Source: Aquella oligotrophica
Lineage (GTDB): Bacteria > Pseudomonadota > Gammaproteobacteria > Burkholderiales > UBA11063
Assembly: GCF_002892535.1 (NCBI RefSeq)
Contig: NZ_CP024847.1
Location: forward strand, 1,612,001 to 1,676,000
Length of the DNA: 64,000 nt
Reading direction: 5' to 3'
Shown here piece by piece: positions 52,901 through 62,603 of this stretch. Made by a program: the position numbers and the translations under genes. Position 1 is the first letter of the stretch. Each line of letters begins with the position of its first letter. The notes under the pieces are model-generated. The model ran no database searches, was not told where the DNA came from, and was given only the letters and a program-made list of their open reading frames with translations.

Positions 52901-53237
52901 TATAAACATGATCATTATTGCCAACACTAACTTTAAATGGCTTTTCATCAAGTAGTTTAAAACCAAAATTTTCAATAATTGGTAACCCACGCGAGAGGCT
53001 TACGTTATCATTAAGACGCAATAATTTAATTTGCCAAATATTATCCGCCGTAGATTCTCCATCTGTAATCGTAATCGCATAATCATTATCTAGGGTAAGA
53101 CCTGCCATCAAATTACAATCAGTAATTATCTCGTCCAACTTATACTTTAGCAAATACTCTTCAGGTAGTGCGGTAGCACATTTGGCATATACCTCAGCAC
53201 TCAAATTCTGCTTCAATTGTTCCAACATGTTATTCAT
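49926..53237 (-). CDS. NAD-specific glutamate dehydrogenase, short large-subunit form
   Basis: A 1103-aa enzyme deaminating glutamate to 2-oxoglutarate. The catalytic core signature [21 protein letters not shown] (about residues 315-335) is followed by [12 protein letters not shown] and [18 protein letters not shown]. The C-terminal helical domain is complete. The classic bacterial 1600-aa form (180 kDa) has about 500 more N-terminal residues of ACT-like regulatory domains, so this is a shortened type. It is last in the MFS-edd-eda-apt-hemB run and ends at the strong terminator. Confidence 0.93.
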   Translation of the reverse strand: [1103 protein letters not shown]

Positions 53238-53246
53238 ATTTGTTCC

Positions 53247-54257
<1,011 letters not shown>

Positions 54258-54272
54258 TCAACTAACCACTTA

Positions 54273-54821
54273 TTATTTATATTCAAGAATCGAAAAGACC
54301 TCAAATCCTCGCTCTTTAATTAAATCACTACCTTTAAGATAAAGTAGATCACTAACCACTGCACACTCATGTACCTTTGCACCCAAATCAGTAATAAGTG
54401 AACAAGCAGCAAGCATGGTGCCACCTGTAGCAATCAAATCATCAATTACCACTACCTTATCGCTTTTTTTGACTGCATCAATATGCATTTCTACAGTACT
54501 AACGTCACCATATTCAAGAGTATAGCTTTTTGAAACTGTAGTATAAGGAAGCTTTCCTTTTTTCCTAATCGGAACGAAGCCAATGCCTAACTCATAGGCA
54601 ACTATGGGACCAAAAATAAATCCGCGTGCATCGAGTCCAGCAACAACATCAATTCCTATCCCTTTATATCTATCAACAAAAATATCTACTACTGCACGAA
54701 ATGCCTGTGGGTTCTGTAGCATTGTAGAAATATCACGAAACATTACACCGGGCTCAGGCCAATTTGGAATATCACGAATTGAATTACGGATAAAATCAAG
54801 AGTCTGTGGTTTTGCAGTCAT
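54273..54821 (-). CDS. apt: Adenine phosphoribosyltransferase
   Basis: A 182-aa salvage enzyme making AMP from adenine and PRPP. The N-terminal IRDIPNWPEPGVMFRDIS and the flexible-loop region LPYTTVSKSYTLEYG are typical. The PRPP-binding motif is VVVIDDLIATGGTMLAA. It is followed by hemB and preceded by eda within 10 nt. Confidence 0.96.
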   Translation of the reverse strand: MTAKPQTLDFIRNSIRDIPNWPEPGVMFRDISTMLQNPQAFRAVVDIFVDRYKGIGIDVVAGLDARGFIFGPIVAYELGIGFVPIRKKGKLPYTTVSKSYTLEYGDVSTVEMHIDAVKKSDKVVVIDDLIATGGTMLAACSLITDLGAKVHECAVVSDLLYLKGSDLIKERGFEVFSILEYK

Positions 54822-54830
54822 GGTTACCTC

Positions 54831-55480
54831 TTATTTTTTGATAGAATTATTTACGATTGATACCGCCTGTTCACAACGGCGACGGATTTCAACAAAATCA
54901 TGTGCAGCAATCAGCTTGGAATCAACAATCGAAGACATACCAATAGCAAAAATATTTGGCAATTCAAGGTACTTTTGCATATTATCTATGGTAATACCAC
55001 CCGTTGGACAAAATTTTACATCGGATAGCGGTGATGCCATTGCCTTTAAAACTTCATAGGCATTAAACGGCTCAGCAGGAAAAAATTTAAGATAGTTTAA
55101 CCCCGAGAAGCACACTCCATTACATGACTCGGTGTAACAACTCCGGGTATAAACCTAATATCTGAATAACGGCTACGTGAAGCAGCCAATAATTCTTCTG
55201 TGGTTCCCGGAGAAAAAATTAGTTTAGCCCCTGATACACAAGCATTAAAAAAATCAGCTGAGGTGCGTACTGTTCCTGCACCAACAACGATTTGTGGCAC
55301 TTTTTTCACCAATAATTCAATAATTTCCAATGCATTTGGGGTTCTTAAAGTAATCTCAATAGCATTAATTCCTGACTCAAGAAGCGTTTCTGCTAAGGGA
55401 ACCGCGGCCTCAACATCATTAATTACTACAACCGGAACAATCTTATTAACTGCAAAAATCTGCTCTACTGTTCTCATCAC
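54831..55480 (-). pseudogene. eda: KDPG aldolase, frameshifted at a G4 run
   Basis: Eda splits KDPG into pyruvate and glyceraldehyde 3-phosphate. The first part (55097-55480) has IEITLRTPNA with the catalytic Glu, VGAGTV and VVTPSHVMECASRG. The second (54831-55115) continues LNYLKFFPAEPFN, with the Schiff-base Lys, FCPTGGI and the C-terminus. A single -1 shift (one more G) at plus-strand C4 55101-55104 joins them as 216 aa, the normal length. edd sits directly upstream. Loss of eda would block the Entner-Doudoroff route, so a sequence error or slippage is as likely as true decay. Confidence 0.85.
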
Positions 55481-55489
55481 AATATCCCT

Positions 55490-57295
55490 TTAAAATAGGC
55501 TCGCGCCAGTTTCAGAATCACTAAGTTTATCACGCAGGCTATTGAATAATTCACGCCCCAACCCAACTTTATTACCAGATAAATCTGCAAGAGTAAATTC
55601 CCTGTGACTAAATTCATCATCAGAAACTAATGCTTGCAACACTCCATTTTCCAAATCAAGTTCAATCACATCACCGCTTTTAATCTTGGCAAAATTGCCA
55701 CCTTTTAATGCTTCAGGAGTAACATGAATAGCATTCGGAACTTTACCGGAGGCTCCAGACATTCTACCATCAGTAACTAAAGCAACCTTAAACCCTTTGT
55801 CTTGAAGTGAAGTTAATGCTGGCGTAAGCCCATGTAATTCAGGCATACCATTGGCTTGAGGTCCCTGATATTTAAGTACTACTATTACATCGCGATTAAG
55901 CTCACCGCATTTATAGGCGGCAATTGCATCTTCTTGACTATGAAAAACTTCCGCAGGTGCTTTAACATAGCGATGTTCTGGAGCTATCGCTGAAATTTTA
56001 CTGACACTACGCCCTAAATTACCAATCATCAGGCGAAGTCCACCTTCATGACTAAATGGATTATCTTTTGAACGAATTACACTATCATCATTATTAAATG
56101 CACTTTCCCATTGTAGCTTACCAGTACTATCCAGTAACGGATTTTTCGCATAGGCATGAAGCCCACTGCCAACAACAGTTTTCACATCGGTATGAACATA
56201 ACCACCTGCAATAAGTTGCTCAATAATATATGCCATTCCACCTGCATCATGAAACTGGTTTACATCAGCACTTCCATTTGGATAAACTTTGGCAAGTAAT
56301 GGTACCACTTTTGATAATTCGGCAAAATCATCCCAAGTAACAGTAATACCTGCTGCCTTAGCAATTGCAGGAATATGTAAAGTATGATTGGTCGAACCAC
56401 CTGTTGCGAGTAGTCCCACAACTGCATTAACAATTGATTTTTCAGTTATAATCTCACAAAGCGGATTGAAGTTATTTCGCTGAGCTGTATTGTTGACTAT
56501 CTGATGGGCAGCATAATCGGTTATCGCTCGACGGAATGGAGTCCCTGGATGAATAAATGCAGCACCGGGAATGTGTAAGCCAAGCATTTCCATCATCATT
56601 TGGTTAGTATTGGCAGTGCCATAAAAAGTACAGGTTCCAGCGGCGTGATATGATTTTAATTCAGACTCAAGCAGCGCATCTTTACCAACTTTACCTTCAG
56701 CAAATAACTTTCTAGTTTCAGCCTTTTCTTTATTAGAAATACCACTAGGCATTGGTCCGCTTGGAATAAAAATTGTCGGTAAATAACCAAAACTTAATGC
56801 CCCAATCAATAATCCGGGTACAATTTTGTCACAAATACCAAGACAGATCACACCATCAAAAACATTATGACTCAAAGAAACTGCAGTTGCCATAGCAATT
56901 ACTTCCCGCGACAATAGAGATAATTCCATCCCAACCTGTCCTTGAGTAACACCATCGCACATCGCAGGAACGCCACCTGCAACCTGAGCAGTACCACCTT
57001 CGGCTAAAATGGCTTCTTTTAATATCTCTGGATAGCGGTAATATGGCTGATGCGCAGACAACATATCATTATAAGCAGTAACGATACCGATATTAGGATT
57101 TTCAATGCTTTTTAGGCGAATTTTAACTTTATCTTCCTCAGCGGCGGCAACGTGAGCAAGATTAGTACAGGCAAGCTGCTCACGCTTGACCCTTTTACCA
57201 TACTGGCTTTGCATCCGGCTTAGGTATTCCTTGCGAGATTCCTTACTTCTTTCAATAATTCTTTGAGTAACTTTTTCAACTATATTATTCAGCAT
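55490..57295 (-). CDS. edd: 6-phosphogluconate dehydratase
   Basis: A 601-aa iron-sulfur enzyme converting 6-phosphogluconate to KDPG. Landmarks: NIGIVTAYNDMLSAHQPY, PAMCDGVTQGQVGMELS, GICDKIVPGLLIGAL, CTFYGTANTNQMMMEMLGLH with the cluster cysteines, and VTDGRMSGASGKVPNAIH. It overlaps the MFS gene upstream by 11 nt and is followed by eda (9 nt). With zwf at 10 kb it gives the upper Entner-Doudoroff pathway. Confidence 0.96.
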   Translation of the reverse strand: MLNNIVEKVTQRIIERSKESRKEYLSRMQSQYGKRVKREQLACTNLAHVAAAEEDKVKIRLKSIENPNIGIVTAYNDMLSAHQPYYRYPEILKEAILAEGGTAQVAGGVPAMCDGVTQGQVGMELSLLSREVIAMATAVSLSHNVFDGVICLGICDKIVPGLLIGALSFGYLPTIFIPSGPMPSGISNKEKAETRKLFAEGKVGKDALLESELKSYHAAGTCTFYGTANTNQMMMEMLGLHIPGAAFIHPGTPFRRAITDYAAHQIVNNTAQRNNFNPLCEIITEKSIVNAVVGLLATGGSTNHTLHIPAIAKAAGITVTWDDFAELSKVVPLLAKVYPNGSADVNQFHDAGGMAYIIEQLIAGGYVHTDVKTVVGSGLHAYAKNPLLDSTGKLQWESAFNNDDSVIRSKDNPFSHEGGLRLMIGNLGRSVSKISAIAPEHRYVKAPAEVFHSQEDAIAAYKCGELNRDVIVVLKYQGPQANGMPELHGLTPALTSLQDKGFKVALVTDGRMSGASGKVPNAIHVTPEALKGGNFAKIKSGDVIELDLENGVLQALVSDDEFSHREFTLADLSGNKVGLGRELFNSLRDKLSDSETGASLF

Positions 57296-58460
57296 AATTC
57301 ACCTGTAAAATAATTTTGCGCCGGATATGTACCAACAGCGATAACCCAGCTAGGCAGATAACGATTATAGCAAGAGGGAGAAATGAAAGCTCATTAAATT
57401 GACTTATAATGGCAGAAAACACTGTAGCAACAACTATCGATGAAAAACTATAAAATGCTGATGCACTTGAAAAATTCTCTTTCACCGAGGACATCCCCAT
57501 TGAACTTGCATTGGAAAACACCATTCCACTACCAGCAAAAATCATTGCCATCAAAACAAAAAAGACCACTTGTCCCTTAAAAAGATCACCAGATATGGCT
57601 AATCCACCACCAGCAATAAGAACTACAATCAAACCATATTGCAGGATTCTATCTACACCAAAACGAACGAGAAAAGAATTGAGATAACAACTTGCCACAT
57701 AAAATAAAGAAAGAAATAATGTCAATAGACCAAATGTTTCTGGAGATACTCCAAGAGTTTTTTGCCATAAAAAAGAAGCTACTGTAAGATAACACATAAA
57801 AATTGAATACATGCAAGCAGCAATAAGATTATAGCGCATGAAAATTTTATTTCTTGAAATGTTAAGATAGCTTATGACCATTTCTTTCCATTTAAACTGA
57901 GTATTTCTGTTTTCTATTTGCCGAAAAGGAAATTTGCTCGCGACATAAAGTGAAATACAGTTAAAAACAAGCAAAAAGATAAATATTGCGTGCCAATCAA
58001 AATTCTTTTGTAAAATTCCACCAAAGAAAGGCGTAACATCGACACTAAATGCAAATGCCATGCTTAAATACGAAGAGTATTTGGCAAATGTCTCTCCAGA
58101 ATAATGATCTCGTAATAAAGCACGCCCCAAGCCATTGGTACTACTAAAACCAAAGCCCTGAATAAATCGGCATGCGATAAAAACGCCAATTGTTGGCGCA
58201 CAAAGGCAACCTAATGTGCCAATTAGACCAATTCCAAGTGCAATCAGAATGATTTTTCTGCGCCCATAAATATCAGCGAGACTACCAAAAAATAATGCTG
58301 GAATTATGGTACCTAACATATAGGCAGTTAATGAATATTGAACAGTAGTATCATTGGTATGAAACCATGTTGCCATGTATGGCATTGAAGGAATATACAT
58401 TTCAGAAGAAATTGCACCGATTGTTGATAGAATCGTAGCTAAGGCTATTATTTTAAACAT
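57285..58460 (-). CDS. MFS transporter, Bcr/CflA family
   Basis: A 391-aa 12-helix transporter. Motif A appears as GSLADIYGRRKIILIALG (near residues 59-77), and the N-terminus SEMYIPSMPYMATWF is typical of Bcr/CflA drug efflux proteins. Because its stop overlaps edd, a substrate linked to sugar-acid metabolism is possible, but the sequence class says drug/H+ antiport. Likely first gene of the edd operon. Confidence 0.87.
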   Translation of the reverse strand: MFKIIALATILSTIGAISSEMYIPSMPYMATWFHTNDTTVQYSLTAYMLGTIIPALFFGSLADIYGRRKIILIALGIGLIGTLGCLCAPTIGVFIACRFIQGFGFSSTNGLGRALLRDHYSGETFAKYSSYLSMAFAFSVDVTPFFGGILQKNFDWHAIFIFLLVFNCISLYVASKFPFRQIENRNTQFKWKEMVISYLNISRNKIFMRYNLIAACMYSIFMCYLTVASFLWQKTLGVSPETFGLLTLFLSLFYVASCYLNSFLVRFGVDRILQYGLIVVLIAGGGLAISGDLFKGQVVFFVLMAMIFAGSGMVFSNASSMGMSSVKENFSSASAFYSFSSIVVATVFSAIISQFNELSFLPLAIIVICLAGLSLLVHIRRKIILQVNYAE

Positions 58461-58683
58461 TTAAACTTAAATTGACAAGTCAAAGGTAATTGGGTACAAA
58501 CATGCACTTCGGGCTACTACTAAAAGAAATTACAGTAGTAAACATGCCTAGCACATGCTTTATTCGAATAATATATTATACTACCTATTATTCATAAACC
58601 TTCATTAATATTTAGTGCAGCACAGCATATGACTATTTAAGATTAAGTATAACACAAAATTCATGAGAATCAAAACTTGGGAT

Positions 58684-59010
58684 TTAAGCAGCTTTTATCT
58701 TTAAATTTATTGGCAGAGTTTTCATCAATTTCAATCTACGCTCATGCATTTCTTTACAGGAAAGACCTTTGATTGCTATTTTCGCAACATTCAAATTAGA
58801 CTTTATTGCCAACCTAATTTCATTTAACTCAATAAAGTCAAAATCTTCCAAATAGGCAGAAAGATTAATTCCCTGATCAAGAGCATGAGCAGCAACTTGC
58901 ATCTTGAACTGATCAATATGCGGCTTAGCAAAACTAGATGGATCGATGCCATCTGCCAAACTATTATTGATAATTTCTTGTTGATAGACATTAAATTTTT
59001 TTAAATACAT
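58684..59010 (-). CDS. Unknown protein with three 26-residue helical repeats
   Basis: A 108-aa protein, no signal or membrane segment. After a short N-terminus (MYLKKFNVYQQEIINNSLA) it consists of about three imperfect 26-residue units starting GIDPSSFAKPHIDQFKM, GINLSAYLEDFDFIELNEI and LNVAKIAIKGLSCKEMHERR. The spacing of hydrophobic residues suggests helical hairpins. A similar repeat style is known from Firmicute proteins of unknown function, suggesting possible transfer. The flanking 220 and 390 nt are non-coding. Confidence 0.65.
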   Translation of the reverse strand: MYLKKFNVYQQEIINNSLADGIDPSSFAKPHIDQFKMQVAAHALDQGINLSAYLEDFDFIELNEIRLAIKSNLNVAKIAIKGLSCKEMHERRLKLMKTLPINLKIKAA

Positions 59011-59401
59011 ATTTTTCCTAAAAAATAATTAACCCAACGCTAAAAATCATAAATTTAATTTTGAGCAATGTGTTTGATAATGAATGAATTTCTCAATAGA
59101 GTAGTCTCAAGGCATTAATTGCAAAAAAACAAAAATACTACGGTATTGACTAGAAATTTTAACCTAAAAATAAAACTAAATGAAGACTAGAAATAAGTAT
59201 AACAAGGTATTTGAAAACCAAAACGATGAGATAGATAAGAATAGAAGTTTTTAATTACCCTTCATTCTAGCATTATTAGCCGATAAAGTCAACGCTATTT
59301 TCAAGTACAGATAAATGCTAACTTAGAAATAAAAAAAGACCAAGTCAAAAAACCTGGTCAATCTCAAGAGGGAACTTTGATAAAATAATTAATTTGTGGG
59401 C
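59011..59401. other. Non-coding stretch, AT-rich
   Basis: No ORF with recognisable content was found. The only structured element is the terminator-like hairpin at 59329-59359. The rest is AT-rich with no repeat apparent by eye. Confidence 0.5.
59329..59359 (-). terminator. Rho-independent terminator of the small exported protein gene
   Basis: On the minus strand GACCAGG...CTTGGTC (59353-59359 with 59338-59344, one mismatch) is followed by a T-run of seven. It lies 43 nt after the stop of the 63-aa exported protein. Confidence 0.7.
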
Positions 59402-59593
59402 TTAGAATAAACCGCCTCGGAAACTTCCAACAGGACCAAATGGCAATTCCGACCTAACCATATTTTTTGCCTTACCTGCATAAAGACTATTGGTACTACT
59501 AGCCTTACAACCATCAGCATGCGTACCATGAGTTGCAGCATTAGCAAATGAAAAACCTAAAGAAAAAATTAGCGAAATTAAAATTTTATTCAT
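59402..59593 (-). CDS. Small exported protein of unknown function (63 aa)
   Basis: A Sec signal peptide MNKILISLIFSLGFSFANA ends in an ANA-A cleavage site, giving a 44-aa mature peptide rich in His, Gly and Ser with a single Cys. GGAGCAG lies upstream of the ATG, and a terminator follows the gene. The signal plus terminator make it a credible gene. No family recognised. Confidence 0.68.
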   Translation of the reverse strand: MNKILISLIFSLGFSFANAATHGTHADGCKASSTNSLYAGKAKNMVRSELPFGPVGSFRGGLF

Positions 59594-59798
59594 AACATCT
59601 GCTCCTGATATATATTAATCTTACATACCGATATAATACCAGTTTATTTTTTAAAGTAGTTTCCCATATTTGAAAACTTTATTCCCATTTTTGAGATTAA
59701 CCCTTATTTGATAAGACTCCCAAAATATAATTTCATTTTAAGCTTGTTTTCACTAATATGCTCCCCATATATAAAACAAATGTTTTAAAGGAAATACT

Positions 59799-60848
59799 AT
59801 GTCTAATTTATTTGAACCAGTTACCTTTGGTGATCTGGAACTTAAAAATCGCATTATCATGGCACCACTTACCAGATGTCGCTCTGGTGCCGGACGTGTT
59901 CCAACGCCATTAATGGCTGAATATTATGAACAGCGCGCAAGTGCAGGATTAATTATCACTGAAGCAACATCGGTTTGTCCAATGGGTGTTGGTTACCCCG
60001 ATACTCCTGGTATCTGGAGCAAGGAGCAAATTGAAGGCTGGAAGCTGGTTACAGATAAAGTTCATAAAGCTGGTGGCAAAATTATTCTACAGTTATGGCA
60101 TGTTGGGCGTCTTTCTGACCCGGTGTTTTTGGATGGTAAACAGCCAGTATCAGCAAGTAATATTGCAGCAGATGGGCATCCAAGCCATGTCCGACCGATT
60201 AAACCCTATGACGCACCACGCCCATTAGCAATAGATGAAATTAAAGAAGTTATTGCCGATTATAAACAAGGTGCAATAAATGCGAAAGAGGCTGGCTTCG
60301 ATGGAGTAGAAATACACGGTGCAAATGGTTATTTATTAGATCAATTTTTACAAGATAATAGTAATATCCGTACAGATGAATACGGTGGCAGCATTGAAAA
60401 CCGAGCTAGACTAATGCTAGAAGTAACCGACGCGGTATGTGAGGTTTGGGGTGCGAGTAAAGTAGGGATGCACTTAGCTCCACGCTGTGATGCTCAATCA
60501 ATGGGTGATTCAACACCACTAGAAACATTTAGTTATGTGGCTCGCGAGCTAGGCAAACGAAAAATTGCTTTTATCTGTGCAAGAGCGGTAGAGGGAAATG
60601 ATAATTTAGCAGCTACACTTAAAAAAGAATTTGGCGGAAACTACATAATTAATCAGCAACTGACTAAAGATGATGCTGAAAGAATAATTACTAGTGGTAA
60701 TGCTGATGCAGCAGCTTGGGGGCAATTATATATTGCTAATCCCGACCTTGTTGAGCGTTTTAGGCTAAATGCAGAATTAAATTCACCAAAACCAGAGCTA
60801 TTCTATGGTGGTGGAAAAGAAGGATATACTGATTACCCTACCCTTTAA
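59799..60848 (+). CDS. Alkene reductase, Old Yellow Enzyme family (NemA-like)
   Basis: A 349-aa FMN flavoprotein that reduces activated C=C bonds and nitro-compounds with NAD(P)H. Visible blocks: LKNRIIMAPLTRCRSGAG, ILQLWHVGRLS, the substrate-binding His/Asn pair in EIHGANGYLLDQFLQ, YGGSIENRARLMLEV and WGQLYIANPDLVERF. Length and order match NemA. It is convergent with the calpain-like gene, with a shared hairpin between. AAAGGAAA precedes the ATG. Confidence 0.93.
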   Translation: MSNLFEPVTFGDLELKNRIIMAPLTRCRSGAGRVPTPLMAEYYEQRASAGLIITEATSVCPMGVGYPDTPGIWSKEQIEGWKLVTDKVHKAGGKIILQLWHVGRLSDPVFLDGKQPVSASNIAADGHPSHVRPIKPYDAPRPLAIDEIKEVIADYKQGAINAKEAGFDGVEIHGANGYLLDQFLQDNSNIRTDEYGGSIENRARLMLEVTDAVCEVWGASKVGMHLAPRCDAQSMGDSTPLETFSYVARELGKRKIAFICARAVEGNDNLAATLKKEFGGNYIINQQLTKDDAERIITSGNADAAAWGQLYIANPDLVERFRLNAELNSPKPELFYGGGKEGYTDYPTL

Positions 60849-60885
60849 AAACTAGTCTGATAATTACCAACATGTAAAGATTAGC

Positions 60886-60910
60886 AGGCTGGCAAATTGC
60901 CAGCCTAATT
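60886..60910. terminator. Bidirectional terminator between convergent genes
   Basis: The near-perfect palindrome AGGCTGGC-AAATT-GCCAGCCT (60886-60906) lies between the stops of the alkene reductase and the calpain-like gene. It is followed by AATTTC on the plus strand and by AATCTTT on the minus strand. Confidence 0.7.
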
Positions 60911-60911
60911 T

Positions 60912-62561
60912 CTAATGATTATTTGAAAGCGGAACCGCTATATCTGAAGAATAGTTATTTTTAATATATGCCCCATTACTGGTAACAAAACTATCCATGA
61001 TTGAGCTACTTCCTTGATTAAATAGTGGATTACCTTGAGAATCCTTTTGGACCACACCATTTATAACTACCGGAGTTTTATCAAGACCAGGAATCTGTTC
61101 GATATCAATCTGATCAAAGATTTTAAACACATCAGCATCAGGAACATAGAATACACCATCATTCATCGTATAGCCATTCGTAATACTATCTGGTCCAGCT
61201 GGAGTAAAGTTAGTACCCCATGGATTTCTTAACTTGAACATACCATTAGCATGACCAAGTATTGCGTATGCATGAGTACCAACTATTCCTGGTGGTAGAT
61301 CAACAGCGGTTGAATCAGTTGCGCCATTTAACTCTTTGGTATCAACAGGAGTACCAAGTACCATTACACGTCCTTGCGCCAATAATGGATCAATCAGATT
61401 TACCATATTCGATGGTGATAGTTTTGTACCTAGTATCAAGTTATTCGAATTAGGATTGGCAGCATAAAGATTAACCAAAGTATCATCAGTATTACTAACC
61501 GTATCAAATTCATACACCTCATGTCCAGTCAAAAATTTGAATGCTGGATAGTATTGACCAACAGGTAATTGTGATGCAATCATCCCATCATAAAACGTAG
61601 CCAAATCATAAATACTACCCGCAATTACAGGCGTATTACCAAAGTAGATAAAGCTATATTCTGGAGTCATCAAAACATCTCCATAAGCTTTTTCCAAATA
61701 ACTTAGCCATTGTCCACTACCAGCAGAGTACGCACCAGTTGCAATTTCAAGATCAGTTACAGGTGTTACACTGATTTGGCTTGCAACAGAATGAACATCA
61801 GTATAATCAATATTATATCCAGTTCCATTTTGATGGAATTTAGCTAATACTGAGGCAGCTCCACGTTGATAAATCAAAGCACTAAGGGTTGATAAATAAT
61901 AACAATCGCCAACAGCGCCCTGATGAACATTTAAGAAGTTAACATCAGATAAATTTCCAATTTGATTTGGAGTATTTACTATAGTTTCGAGCGTTCCCGG
62001 ATTAAAGCTCCAAGTATAATCTTGCTGGGCAAGTCTATAGCCACCAAAAAAACGATGTGATACCATTCCTAGGTTTTTAATTGTATTATCCCAAGTTATT
62101 TGCCCTAGATCACTGGTACCGTCACTTCCAGATGAGTCAGTTACGTCACCAATAAACAAAGCCGCAAATAAAGCTTCATTATACTGAGCTTGGGTAGGCG
62201 TTGAATTAATTGTTACATGCGGCACATTATTTGCATTTGCAACTGCAGCGCTATAACCACTTAGTGATAATGATTTTAACTTAGCTAGTGCAGCTTGATC
62301 ATTTCCAGTAATAATTGCTACCGCTGATTCCAAATTTATTGTTGTTTTTGCAGGGTCTGCTGCAAGAGCATTAAAAATCTGTTTTAAGTCATTGACACTT
62401 ACTTGTGGCAATGAACTAGCAGATTCTGCAATATTTATATTACTATTAGACGAGCTTGTGCTATTAGTAGCTGTTGGTTGACTACCACTATTACATGCTG
62501 AAAGAGTTAAACCAATTGACACTAATGATAAAAATAATGCTGAAGATTTAAAGTTTTTCAT
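60912..62561 (-). CDS. Calpain-like (C2) cysteine protease, lipoprotein
   Basis: A 549-aa secreted lipoprotein with lipobox LSAC (Cys23), then a Ser/Asn-rich linker (24-50). Residues about 205-450 hold a calpain catalytic domain: Cys220 in QGAVGDCYYLSTLSAL, GSGQWLSYLEKAYGD, His430 in GTHAYAILGHANGMF and Asn446 in LRNPWGTNF, giving a complete Cys-His-Asn triad. No Ca-binding C2-like or penta-EF domain is visible. Bacterial calpains are uncommon; substrate unknown. The next gene upstream is a DUF3443 lipoprotein. Confidence 0.88.
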   Translation of the reverse strand: MKNFKSSALFLSLVSIGLTLSACNSGSQPTATNSTSSSNSNINIAESASSLPQVSVNDLKQIFNALAADPAKTTINLESAVAIITGNDQAALAKLKSLSLSGYSAAVANANNVPHVTINSTPTQAQYNEALFAALFIGDVTDSSGSDGTSDLGQITWDNTIKNLGMVSHRFFGGYRLAQQDYTWSFNPGTLETIVNTPNQIGNLSDVNFLNVHQGAVGDCYYLSTLSALIYQRGAASVLAKFHQNGTGYNIDYTDVHSVASQISVTPVTDLEIATGAYSAGSGQWLSYLEKAYGDVLMTPEYSFIYFGNTPVIAGSIYDLATFYDGMIASQLPVGQYYPAFKFLTGHEVYEFDTVSNTDDTLVNLYAANPNSNNLILGTKLSPSNMVNLIDPLLAQGRVMVLGTPVDTKELNGATDSTAVDLPPGIVGTHAYAILGHANGMFKLRNPWGTNFTPAGPDSITNGYTMNDGVFYVPDADVFKIFDQIDIEQIPGLDKTPVVINGVVQKDSQGNPLFNQGSSSIMDSFVTSNGAYIKNNYSSDIAVPLSNNH

Positions 62562-62603
62562 TATTAGATTCCTATATGTAAATTATATGATGTTCTTAAA
62601 TTT

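Noticed and set aside
57285-58460. MFS gene as a gluconate or sugar-acid transporter because of edd/eda
   Set aside because: Its motifs fit Bcr/CflA drug efflux; operon position alone is weak evidence.
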